Source: an uncultured Polaribacter sp. | GTDB taxonomy: Bacteria > Bacteroidota > Bacteroidia > Flavobacteriales > Flavobacteriaceae | NCBI GenBank assembly: GCA_937936695.1 | Contig: CALHCK010000214.1 | Coordinates: 1-5,302, forward strand | Reading direction: 5' to 3' | Length of the DNA: 5,302 nt | Part shown: piece after piece, positions 1 through 5,302 of the stretch | Position numbering within the stretch: the first letter of the stretch is position 1 | How the letters are laid out: each line of letters starts with the position of its first letter | The notes under the pieces: generated by a model | The model's input: only the letters and a program-made list of their open reading frames with translations | Told to the model about the DNA's origin: nothing | The model's database searches: none | Translations under genes and position numbers: made by a program

Positions 1-88
1 TTTTTTTTAAAATAAAAAGACAACTGTTGTACCCAAAACAAAATCAACCCAAAAATCTTTCTTATTTTTACAACCTAATTTTAAGAAA

Positions 89-1606
89 ATGAACAAGAAA
101 GTTATCCTTATGATTTTAGACGGATGGGGTATTACACAAGACCCAAAAGTATCCGCTATTTACAATGCAAAAACACCATTTATTAATGGTTTATACGATA
201 AATATCCGAATGCAGAATTAAGAACTGATGGAGAACATGTTGGACTTCCTGAAGGACAGATGGGAAATTCTGAAGTAGGACACATGAATCTTGGTGCAGG
301 AAGAATTGTTTATCAAAATCTTGCTCGTATAAACAAAGCAGTTAAAGATAAAACTTTGGGTAAAGAAAAGGTTTTGTTAGATACTTTTAAATATGCCAAA
401 GAAAATAATAAAAATGTTCATTTATTAGGATTAGTTTCTAACGGAGGAATACATGCTCACATAGATCACCTAAAAGGTCTTTTAGATGTTGCTAAAGAAA
501 ACCAGGTAGACAATGTTTACCTACATGCTTTTACAGATGGTAGAGATTGCGACCCAAAATCGGGTACCTACTTTATTAACGATATTCAAGAATACATGAA
601 AGAAAGTACAGGAGAATTAGCTTCTGTAACTGGTCGTTATTATGCAATGGATAGAGATAACAGATGGGAACGTGTTAAAGAAGCATACGATGGTTTAGTA
701 AACGGTGTAGGTACCCAAACTACAGATGTATTAGCAACTATCAATAAAAATTATGACGATGGTTTAACAGACGAATTTCATAAACCAATTATTGTAACCA
801 ACCAAGATGGTTCTCCTAAAACTAAAATACAAGAAGGTGATGCTGTTATCTTTTTTAACTACAGAACAGATAGAGGTAGAGAGTTAACAAATGCTTTGTC
901 TCAAAATGATTTTCCTGAATTTGGAATGAAAAAATTAGATTTATATTATACTACTATAACAATGTATGATGAATCTTTTAAAGGTATTAATGTAATTTAT
1001 AATACCGATAATATTAAAAATACTTTAGGAGAAGTACTTTCTGCTGCGGGTAAAAAGCAAATTAGAATTGCAGAAACAGAAAAATACCCACACGTTACAT
1101 TTTTCTTTTCTGGAGGACAAGAAGAGCCTTTTAAAGGAGAATCTAGAATCTTAAGAAACTCACCAAAAGTAGCTACTTACGATTTACAACCAGAGATGTC
1201 TGCTTACGAATTAAAAGATGCATTGTGTGCCGATTTAGAAAAAGGAGAAGCTGATTTTGTGTGTTTAAATTTTGCAAATGGAGATATGGTAGGGCATACA
1301 GGAATTATGGAAGCTGCTATAAAAGCATGTGAAGCTGTAGATAATTGTGCTAAAAGTGTTATAGAAACAGGTTTAGATAACGGATATTCTATTTTAGTAA
1401 TAGCAGACCACGGTAACTGCGAAACTATGATGAATCCTGACGGTTCTCCTCACACAGCACATACTACTAACCCTGTGCCTTTTATTTTAGTTGATAAAGA
1501 AATAAAATCAATAAAAAGTGGTATCTTAGGTGATGTAGCGCCTACTATATTAGATTTAATGGGTGTAGAGCAACCAAAAGAAATGACACAACATTCTTTA
1601 CTATAA
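89..1606 (+). CDS. gpmI: 2,3-bisphosphoglycerate-independent phosphoglycerate mutase
   Basis: This cytosolic enzyme interconverts 3-phosphoglycerate and 2-phosphoglycerate in glycolysis and gluconeogenesis, using two Mn ions and a phosphoserine intermediate. The 505-residue length is normal for the family. The N-terminal phosphatase-like part has MILDGWG with metal ligand D11 and GNSEVGH with nucleophile S61. The inserted transferase domain carries H122, the TDGRD motif at 149-153, R183, R189, and R259/R262 in NYRTDRGR. The C-terminal part returns to the alkaline-phosphatase fold with K332, D399 and H403 (NGDMVGHTG), D440-H441 (ADHGN) and H458 (HTAHTTNP). Spacing of these residues matches the Geobacillus enzyme as I remember it, with a constant offset of about four near the C-terminus, so the protein looks intact and active. 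The ATG start gives the typical short N-terminus just before the first motif. No clear ribosome binding site or promoter is visible in the 88 bases upstream. Confidence 0.98.
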   Translation: MNKKVILMILDGWGITQDPKVSAIYNAKTPFINGLYDKYPNAELRTDGEHVGLPEGQMGNSEVGHMNLGAGRIVYQNLARINKAVKDKTLGKEKVLLDTFKYAKENNKNVHLLGLVSNGGIHAHIDHLKGLLDVAKENQVDNVYLHAFTDGRDCDPKSGTYFINDIQEYMKESTGELASVTGRYYAMDRDNRWERVKEAYDGLVNGVGTQTTDVLATINKNYDDGLTDEFHKPIIVTNQDGSPKTKIQEGDAVIFFNYRTDRGRELTNALSQNDFPEFGMKKLDLYYTTITMYDESFKGINVIYNTDNIKNTLGEVLSAAGKKQIRIAETEKYPHVTFFFSGGQEEPFKGESRILRNSPKVATYDLQPEMSAYELKDALCADLEKGEADFVCLNFANGDMVGHTGIMEAAIKACEAVDNCAKSVIETGLDNGYSILVIADHGNCETMMNPDGSPHTAHTTNPVPFILVDKEIKSIKSGILGDVAPTILDLMGVEQPKEMTQHSLL

Positions 1607-1612
1607 TAACTA

Positions 1613-1650
1613 TAATTACTCACCTTTACAATTTTAAAGGTGAGTAATTA
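1613..1650 (+). terminator. Perfect 16-bp hairpin after gpmI, terminator-like
   Basis: Bases 1613-1628 pair perfectly with 1635-1650 around a 6-base loop (CAATTT). The stem core CTCACCTTTA/TAAAGGTGAG contains the G-C pairs. It begins seven bases after the gpmI stop codon, where a terminator is expected. No run of T follows it on either strand, so it is not a textbook intrinsic terminator. It could also act as a 3' mRNA stabiliser or be part of an attenuator. Confidence 0.55.
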
Positions 1651-1660
1651 AAATTGTAAA
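1625..1660 (+). other. Alternative 13-bp hairpin overlapping the gpmI terminator-like stem
   Basis: Bases 1625-1637 (TTTACAATTTTAA) are perfectly complementary to 1648-1660 (TTAAAATTGTAAA), with a 10-base loop at 1638-1647. The 5' arm uses the loop and both flanks of the 16-bp hairpin, and the 3' arm takes its last bases, so the two folds cannot form together. This fold is almost all A-T (one G-C pair) and therefore weaker. It ends 12 bases before the start of the next gene. Confidence 0.5.
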
Positions 1661-1672
1661 TTCATAAATTAA

Positions 1673-2074
1673 ATGTTACCTAATAACCCTTTAATAATTG
1701 CTGTAGATTTTGATGGTACCATAGTAGAAGATGCTTACCCTAAAATAGGTAAAGAAATGATTTTTGCTTTTGATACCCTTAGAAAACTACAAGCAAGCGG
1801 ACATAGGCTAATTTTATGGACTTATAGAAGTGGTAAAAGATTAGACGAAGCTGTTGCTTTTTGTAAAGAAAATAACATAGAGTTTTATGCAGTAAATAAA
1901 AACTTTCCTGAAGAAGTATACGACGAAAAATACAGTCGAAAAATACATGCAGATTTATTTATTGACGATAGAAATGTTGGCGGTTTTTTAGGTTGGACAG
2001 CCATTTATAAACTTATTTTTAATTACGAACCACCAAAAAAAGAAAAGAAAGGGTTTTTCTCTTTTTTCAAATAA
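1673..2074 (+). CDS. Small capless HAD-superfamily hydrolase, BT_0820-like
   Basis: This is a 133-residue member of the haloacid dehalogenase superfamily, probably a cytosolic phosphohydrolase of unknown substrate. All four HAD motifs are visible: motif I AVDFDGT with nucleophile D12 and acid/base D14; motif II LILWTYR with T50; a motif III lysine, most likely K90 in SRK (K86 is the alternative); and motif IV FIDDRN with D98-D99. There is no room for a cap domain, so large or macromolecular substrates are possible. The sequence closely resembles my memory of Bacteroides thetaiotaomicron BT_0820 (a structural-genomics target, HAD-like) across the SRKxxADLFIDDRNVGG region. The C-terminus (about 120-133) is PPKKEKKGFFSFFK, a basic then aromatic tail outside the catalytic fold that might mediate membrane or partner contact. 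The gene follows gpmI by 66 bases, separated by alternative hairpins. No promoter motif lies between, so readthrough from gpmI may supply its transcription. Confidence 0.88.
   Translation: MLPNNPLIIAVDFDGTIVEDAYPKIGKEMIFAFDTLRKLQASGHRLILWTYRSGKRLDEAVAFCKENNIEFYAVNKNFPEEVYDEKYSRKIHADLFIDDRNVGGFLGWTAIYKLIFNYEPPKKEKKGFFSFFK
2035..2068 (+). terminator. Purine-to-pyrimidine tract at the end of the HAD gene, possible weak terminator
   Basis: Nineteen purines in a row (2035-2053) are followed immediately by fifteen pyrimidines (2054-2068) ending in a T run. The A/G and T/C arms can fold into an imperfect hairpin of about eight pairs next to a mismatch. It lies inside the last codons of the HAD gene and just before a new promoter-like element, a sensible place for termination. 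The tract also encodes the lysine-rich and phenylalanine-rich tail, so base composition alone could explain it. Confidence 0.25.
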
Positions 2075-2106
2075 CAAAAACTTACTTTTTAGTTCTAAAA
2101 ATACAG

Positions 2107-2114
2107 TAACTTTG
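2107..2114 (+). promoter_or_regulatory. Bacteroidetes-type -7 promoter element for map
   Basis: TAACTTTG is an exact match to the Bacteroidetes primary-sigma -7 consensus TAnnTTTG. It lies in the 58-base gap between the HAD gene and map. Only a partial -33 candidate (TTTTTAG, 2086-2092) sits at a suitable distance, without a perfect TTG. Transcription would start near 2119-2122, leaving a leader of only about 12 bases before the ATG at 2133. Confidence 0.65.
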
Positions 2115-2132
2115 TGGTTTAATTTTTTTAAA

Positions 2133-2942
2133 ATGATCAAAATAAAAACGAGAGAAGAAATAGAAATTATGCGCGAAAGTGCTTTAATTGTTTCTAAAAC
2201 ATTAGGTATGCTTGCTAAAGAGGTAAAACCAGGAGTTTCTACCTTACATTTAGACAAGTTAGCAGAAGACTTTATTAGAGCAGAAGGCGCTATTCCTGGT
2301 TTTTTAGGCTTGTATGATTTTCCGAATACATTATGTATGAGTCCAAACTCTCAAGTAGTACATGGTATTCCTAATAAAGAACCTTTAAAAGAAGGTAATA
2401 TTATTTCTATAGACTGCGGAGCCTTAAAAAATGGTTTTTATGGAGATCATGCCTATACTTTTGCTGTAGGTGAAATTGCTGAAGAAACAAAAAAATTATT
2501 GGAAGTTACCAGACAAAGTTTATACGTTGGTATTAAAGAATTTAAGGCTGGTAATAGAGTTGGAGATGTTGGTTTTGCTATTCAAAAATTTACAGAAGAC
2601 CATGGTTACGGAGTTGTTAGAGAATTAGTTGGTCATGGTTTAGGTAAAGAAATGCACGAAGACCCTGAAATGCCAAATTACGGAAAACGCGGAAGAGGTA
2701 AAAAATTTACTGAAGGTATGGTGGTTGCCATAGAACCTATGACTAATTTAGGTACTCATAAAATTAAACAACATAGTGATGGATGGACAATTACAACTTT
2801 AGATGATAAACCGTCTGCCCATTTTGAGCATGATGTTGCAATTGTTAATGGTAAACCAGAATTACTATCTACTTTTAAATATGTACATGAAGCATTAGGT
2901 ATTGTTACCAATGAAGAAGATGAATTTAGTTTAAATTCATAA
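2133..2942 (+). CDS. map: Methionine aminopeptidase, type I
   Basis: This cytosolic metalloprotease removes the initiator methionine from nascent proteins whose second residue is small. The 269 residues form one pita-bread domain. All five metal ligands are present: D94 (SIDCGA), D105 (YGDHA), H168 (VGHGLG), E201 (AIEPM) and E232 (FEHD), with substrate-contacting H77 (VVHGIP) and H175 (EMHEDP). Each ligand is offset by three from the E. coli numbering, so spacing is fully conserved. The start at ATG 2133 gives MIKIKTREEIEIMRE, the usual N-terminus. A longer reading from TTG at 2112 is unlikely because that codon is the end of the -7 promoter element. There is no N-terminal SEC-C or SH3-linker extension, so this is the short type Ia form. 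The C-terminus has a short acidic tail (about 260-269). It likely forms an operon with the methyltransferase nine bases downstream. Confidence 0.97.
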   Translation: MIKIKTREEIEIMRESALIVSKTLGMLAKEVKPGVSTLHLDKLAEDFIRAEGAIPGFLGLYDFPNTLCMSPNSQVVHGIPNKEPLKEGNIISIDCGALKNGFYGDHAYTFAVGEIAEETKKLLEVTRQSLYVGIKEFKAGNRVGDVGFAIQKFTEDHGYGVVRELVGHGLGKEMHEDPEMPNYGKRGRGKKFTEGMVVAIEPMTNLGTHKIKQHSDGWTITTLDDKPSAHFEHDVAIVNGKPELLSTFKYVHEALGIVTNEEDEFSLNS

Positions 2943-2951
2943 CAATTTCTC

Positions 2952-3722
2952 GTGTCCGTTTTTAAATCTATCTTAAATACCGTTCCAAGACCTTGGCTTA
3001 TTAAAGCTAGTTATTGGGTTAGACCAATTATAGCATTCTCTTTAAAAGGAAATACTTACACAGACCCCATAGATGGTAAAAGTTTTCGTAAATTTTTACC
3101 CTATGGATACGGTAAACAACGTGAAAACGCTTTGTCTCCATCTACATTATCATTAGAAAGACACCGTTTAATGTGGTTATTTTTAAAAGATGAAACTAAC
3201 TTTTTTTCATCAACAAAAAAACTAAAAGTATTACATATTGCCCCAGAACAATGTTTCTTAGATATTTTTAGAAAACAAAAAAACTTAGATTATACTACCT
3301 CTGATTTAGAGTCGCCTATTGCAGATGTTAAAGCAGATATATGCAACTTACCTTTTAAAGATAACTCTTTTGATGTTATTTTTTGCAACCATGTATTAGA
3401 ACATATTACAGACGATACTAAGGCAATGCAAGAATTATTTAGAACCTTAAAAAAAGGTGGTTTTGGTATATTTCAGATTCCGCAAGATTTATCTAGAGAA
3501 ACAACTTTTGAAGATGATTCTATTACTGATAGAAAACAACGCGCAGAAATTTTTGGACAATATGACCATGTAAGAGTGTACGGTAGAGATTATTTTAACA
3601 AACTACGCTCAATTGGTTTTAAGGTTAACGAAGTAGATTACACAAAAAAAATCGCTCCAAAAGAATTAGAACGATTTTGTTTGATGAAGAATGAAATTCT
3701 TCCTGTATGTTATAAAGAATAA
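2952..3722 (+). CDS. Class I SAM-dependent methyltransferase (methyltransferase type 11 domain), substrate unknown
   Basis: This 256-residue protein has a Rossmann-type methyltransferase core at about 92-230. Motif I is the atypical VLHIAPEQC (93-101) in place of a GxGxG loop. It is followed by D118 (TSDLE), D129 in KADICNLPF, then FDVIFCNHVLEHI (140-152) and LKKGGFGIFQIP (166-177). The N-terminal 90 residues hold a conserved-looking GKSFRKFLPYG...LSLERHR block. In relatives I remember, this block is a four-cysteine zinc ribbon, but here those positions are D38, D41, S62 and T65. A weakly hydrophobic stretch (about 15-32) is too polar to call a membrane segment. The start is GTG at 2952: map's TAA is in the same frame 12 bases before, and the next in-frame methionine (about residue 74) would delete the N-terminal block. 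The short gap to map implies co-transcription. The substrate cannot be told from sequence. Confidence 0.85.
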   Translation: MSVFKSILNTVPRPWLIKASYWVRPIIAFSLKGNTYTDPIDGKSFRKFLPYGYGKQRENALSPSTLSLERHRLMWLFLKDETNFFSSTKKLKVLHIAPEQCFLDIFRKQKNLDYTTSDLESPIADVKADICNLPFKDNSFDVIFCNHVLEHITDDTKAMQELFRTLKKGGFGIFQIPQDLSRETTFEDDSITDRKQRAEIFGQYDHVRVYGRDYFNKLRSIGFKVNEVDYTKKIAPKELERFCLMKNEILPVCYKE

Positions 3723-5012
3723 TTACTTCTCATTTCTTTTTAAGTAAGCATCTAACGTTTCAAGTTTTTCGTTTTCTAAAACAATAAAATCGTTCTGCAT
3801 TATTTGGTAATTACCTTTCTGTAACCTAACTACTTTACTTAATCCGCTATAAGTACCAGATTCGTTTTGTGCAGCCTCTACAATTGTTCCGTTTTGGTTT
3901 ATCCACCCCATCGTATCTCCTTGTATTCCTTGCAGTTTAAAATTATAAAAACCTCCTACATATTTATAGGTTGCTTCTGTACTTAATAAGTTACCATCTA
4001 TACTACATAAGAAAAATTGTAAATCATTAGTTTCTATTGATGCTAATGTATAGATACCACCTCCTAAATGAGCTCCAAATTTGTACCAAGTTTTATCTAT
4101 CTTAACCTCGCCATCTTTATTGTATTTATCTATTTTAGATTCTTTTTTTAATTTCTTAAACAATTCTTCTCTGTTCGTAATTTCTAAAAACTGTCTTTGT
4201 TTTAAATCGAAAACCAAAGGTTTGTAACTGTTATTTGGGTAGGTTACTAAAGTACCATTTGCTCTTGGCAACATTATTTTTCCGTAATGAGTTGATAATG
4301 TATTAAATTGTGAAGGTATAGGTAATAAATAGCCAATTTTAGTGTTGGTATTAAAACAGAAAATCTTGGTAGCTTTTGATGCTTTATTTAATAATAAAAT
4401 AAAACCATCATACTGAATGTAATCTGTAAACTCAGTTGGTTTTATAAAAATTTGTCCTCTATCATCAAGAATTCCTAAACTTTGTTTATTCTTAAAAACA
4501 GCAAAATTGTTTTTATCAAAACTAAATATAGTATCTACTTTAAGTGTTAAATTCTCAGACTTTTTGTTCCAAGCAACTTTTAAAGAATCTAATCTCTTTT
4601 GGGCTTTTTCTTTCTTTAATCGTTCTTCTTCTAATTTTTTTTCTTTTGCAACCTGAATTTCTAATTGTTCATCAATACTAACCGCCAATTCTAATTGCTC
4701 TTGATACTCTACAGAATTTTTTCCTCTATTTTTATTTACTAAAAAAAACTGTTTCGATAATTTTTTTGCCTGTTTATAATCTTCTAATTCATAGTATATA
4801 TAAGAACCTAATTTAGCTACTTCAGGAGAAGTAATGGTATCCATATACTTCATCGCTTTTTTAAAAAAGACCTCAGCTTGCTTATAATCTATATGAAGTG
4901 CAATAGAATTTTTGGCTCTTTTTATATAAACATTTGCAATTTCTTTATTTGTTTGCCCATTTGCAAAAGAAAAAAATCCCATGCAAAGTATTACTAGTAC
5001 TATTTTTTTCAT
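3723..5012 (-). CDS. Secreted protein of unknown function with TPR-like, coiled-coil and WG-repeat-like regions
   Basis: I do not recognise a named family. The 429-residue product starts with a signal peptide: MKK, a hydrophobic core (4-16) and a probable signal peptidase I site ANG|Q after residue 19. C10 lies in the core without a proper lipobox, so it is not a lipoprotein. Residues 22-115 look helical and TPR-like, with DYKQAEVFFKKAMKYMD (42-58) and a second helix pair at 66-95. Residues 112-150 are rich in K and E and likely form a coiled coil. The rest (about 155-415) is predicted beta-rich; LGILDDRGQIFIKP (179-192) and MGWINQNGTIVE (368-379) resemble degenerate WG repeats. The mature protein probably acts in the periplasm or at the outer membrane, perhaps as a binding scaffold. 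It lies downstream of apbE, with its own promoter-like element in between, and ends directly against the convergent methyltransferase gene. Confidence 0.85.
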   Translation of the reverse strand: MKKIVLVILCMGFFSFANGQTNKEIANVYIKRAKNSIALHIDYKQAEVFFKKAMKYMDTITSPEVAKLGSYIYYELEDYKQAKKLSKQFFLVNKNRGKNSVEYQEQLELAVSIDEQLEIQVAKEKKLEEERLKKEKAQKRLDSLKVAWNKKSENLTLKVDTIFSFDKNNFAVFKNKQSLGILDDRGQIFIKPTEFTDYIQYDGFILLLNKASKATKIFCFNTNTKIGYLLPIPSQFNTLSTHYGKIMLPRANGTLVTYPNNSYKPLVFDLKQRQFLEITNREELFKKLKKESKIDKYNKDGEVKIDKTWYKFGAHLGGGIYTLASIETNDLQFFLCSIDGNLLSTEATYKYVGGFYNFKLQGIQGDTMGWINQNGTIVEAAQNESGTYSGLSKVVRLQKGNYQIMQNDFIVLENEKLETLDAYLKRNEK

Positions 5013-5058
5013 ACCTGTTATTGTACTTTATTACTTCAATTAAAAGATGGTTAGTACA

Positions 5059-5066
5059 CAAAAATA
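5059..5066 (-). promoter_or_regulatory. Bacteroidetes-type -7 promoter element for the secreted-protein gene
   Basis: On the minus strand this reads TATTTTTG, an exact match to the TAnnTTTG -7 consensus. It lies in the 80-base gap between the apbE stop codon and the ATG at 5012. Transcription would begin about 40 bases before the start codon. No clear TTG -33 element is found at the usual distance upstream, so the call rests on the -7 box and its position. In AT-rich DNA such a match can arise by chance. Confidence 0.5.
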
Positions 5067-5092
5067 CTAATTAAAACTTACAGTTACTATAC

Positions 5093-5302
5093 CTAACTAT
5101 GGGTATAATTTGTGTACTCTTCAATTTTTCCGTTTTTATTGATATACAAAAAGATTACTTGCAATTTCTTATTTTTTTCTACTATTTTTTTTGCTTCTTC
5201 TAATCCCATAGCCATAAAAGATGTAGCATAAGCATCTACATCTGCACAATCTAAAGGTGCTAATACAGATACACTTAGCAAATTACTCTCAAAAGCATAC
5301 CC
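5093..5302 (-). CDS. apbE: FAD:protein FMN transferase (ApbE family), C-terminal part, cut by window edge
   Basis: The reading frame runs open to the window edge, so only the last 69 residues and the TAG stop are seen; the start lies beyond 5302. ApbE-family enzymes use FAD to attach FMN to a threonine or serine of exported or membrane redox proteins such as NqrB, NqrC and RnfG. The fragment opens with GYAFESNLLSVSVLAP, matching the stretch that follows the family's HxxDPxTG motif, and continues with the conserved CADVDAYATSFMAMG block. In it, D23 and T27 of the fragment correspond to the Asp and Thr (spacing D+4) that bind Mg in characterised members. The remainder, with LYINKNGKIEEY, is the typical final strand pair. 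TTG at 5279-5281 could be misread as a start but lies inside the conserved domain. In Flavobacteriia apbE is often close to nqr genes; whether that holds here is not visible. Confidence 0.9.
   Translation of the reverse strand, partial: GYAFESNLLSVSVLAPLDCADVDAYATSFMAMGLEEAKKIVEKNKKLQVIFLYINKNGKIEEYTNYTHS

Noticed and set aside
21..29. Small palindrome CAACTGTTG upstream of gpmI as an operator
   Set aside because: A 4-bp arm palindrome is expected by chance and there is no second copy in the window.
63..70. TATTTTTA as a -7 element for gpmI
   Set aside because: The last base of the consensus TAnnTTTG is wrong and no TTG lies at the right distance upstream (the only one is at 27-29), so a promoter is not supported.
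1657..1664. TAAATTCA as a -7 element for the HAD gene
   Set aside because: It matches only part of TAnnTTTG and lies within the arm of the alternative hairpin; too weak to call.
1988..2257. Open frame of 89 codons on the minus strand across the HAD-map junction
   Set aside because: It is antisense to two well-supported genes and to the map promoter, and its phenylalanine/lysine-rich product reflects the A/T tracts; no domain is recognisable.
3686..3702. 7-bp stem with 3-base loop as the methyltransferase terminator
   Set aside because: It lies inside the coding region, has few G-C pairs and is not followed by a T run on either strand.
3723..5012. Lipoprotein reading of the secreted protein through C10
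   Set aside because: The residues before C10 (VIL) do not fit a lipobox, and a better signal peptidase I site follows at residue 19.
5279..5281. TTG as the start of a separate 62-residue protein
   Set aside because: The frame stays open to the window edge and the upstream residues GYAFESN continue the conserved ApbE domain, so this is an internal leucine codon.

Overview
The window is AT-rich, uses ATG starts without clear Shine-Dalgarno sequences, and carries two exact matches to the Bacteroidetes -7 promoter consensus TAnnTTTG. The proteins read like those of marine Flavobacteriaceae (Polaribacter/Tenacibaculum-like). The genus is inferred from remembered family resemblance, not from a search.

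Layout: three plus-strand blocks meet a minus-strand block. (1) gpmI (89-1606) encodes the cofactor-independent phosphoglycerate mutase of glycolysis. It is followed by a strong 16-bp hairpin (1613-1650) that overlaps an alternative 13-bp hairpin. (2) A small capless HAD-family phosphohydrolase-like gene (1673-2074) ends in a basic/aromatic tail encoded by a purine-to-pyrimidine tract. (3) A consensus -7 element (2107-2114) precedes map (2133-2942, type I methionine aminopeptidase). Nine bases after map, and in the same frame, a GTG-started class I SAM-dependent methyltransferase gene (2952-3722) begins. (4) On the minus strand, a secreted protein of unknown function (3723-5012) has TPR-like, coiled-coil and WG-repeat-like parts. 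It is convergent with the methyltransferase gene, the two stop codons abut with no base between them, and it has its own consensus -7 element. Upstream of it on the same strand lies the 3' end of an apbE-type FAD:protein FMN transferase gene (5093-5302), cut by the window edge.

The plus-strand genes are mostly housekeeping: central carbon metabolism and removal of the N-terminal methionine. The map-methyltransferase pair is a likely operon. The minus-strand pair concerns the cell envelope: ApbE attaches FMN to exported or membrane redox proteins, and its neighbour has a signal peptide.

I found no mobile element, CRISPR array, RNA gene, defence system or biosynthetic cluster. No wholly new system is evident. 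The best leads are the methyltransferase whose two CPxC zinc positions appear replaced, the paired alternative hairpins ahead of the HAD gene, and the unknown secreted WG/TPR-like protein beside apbE.
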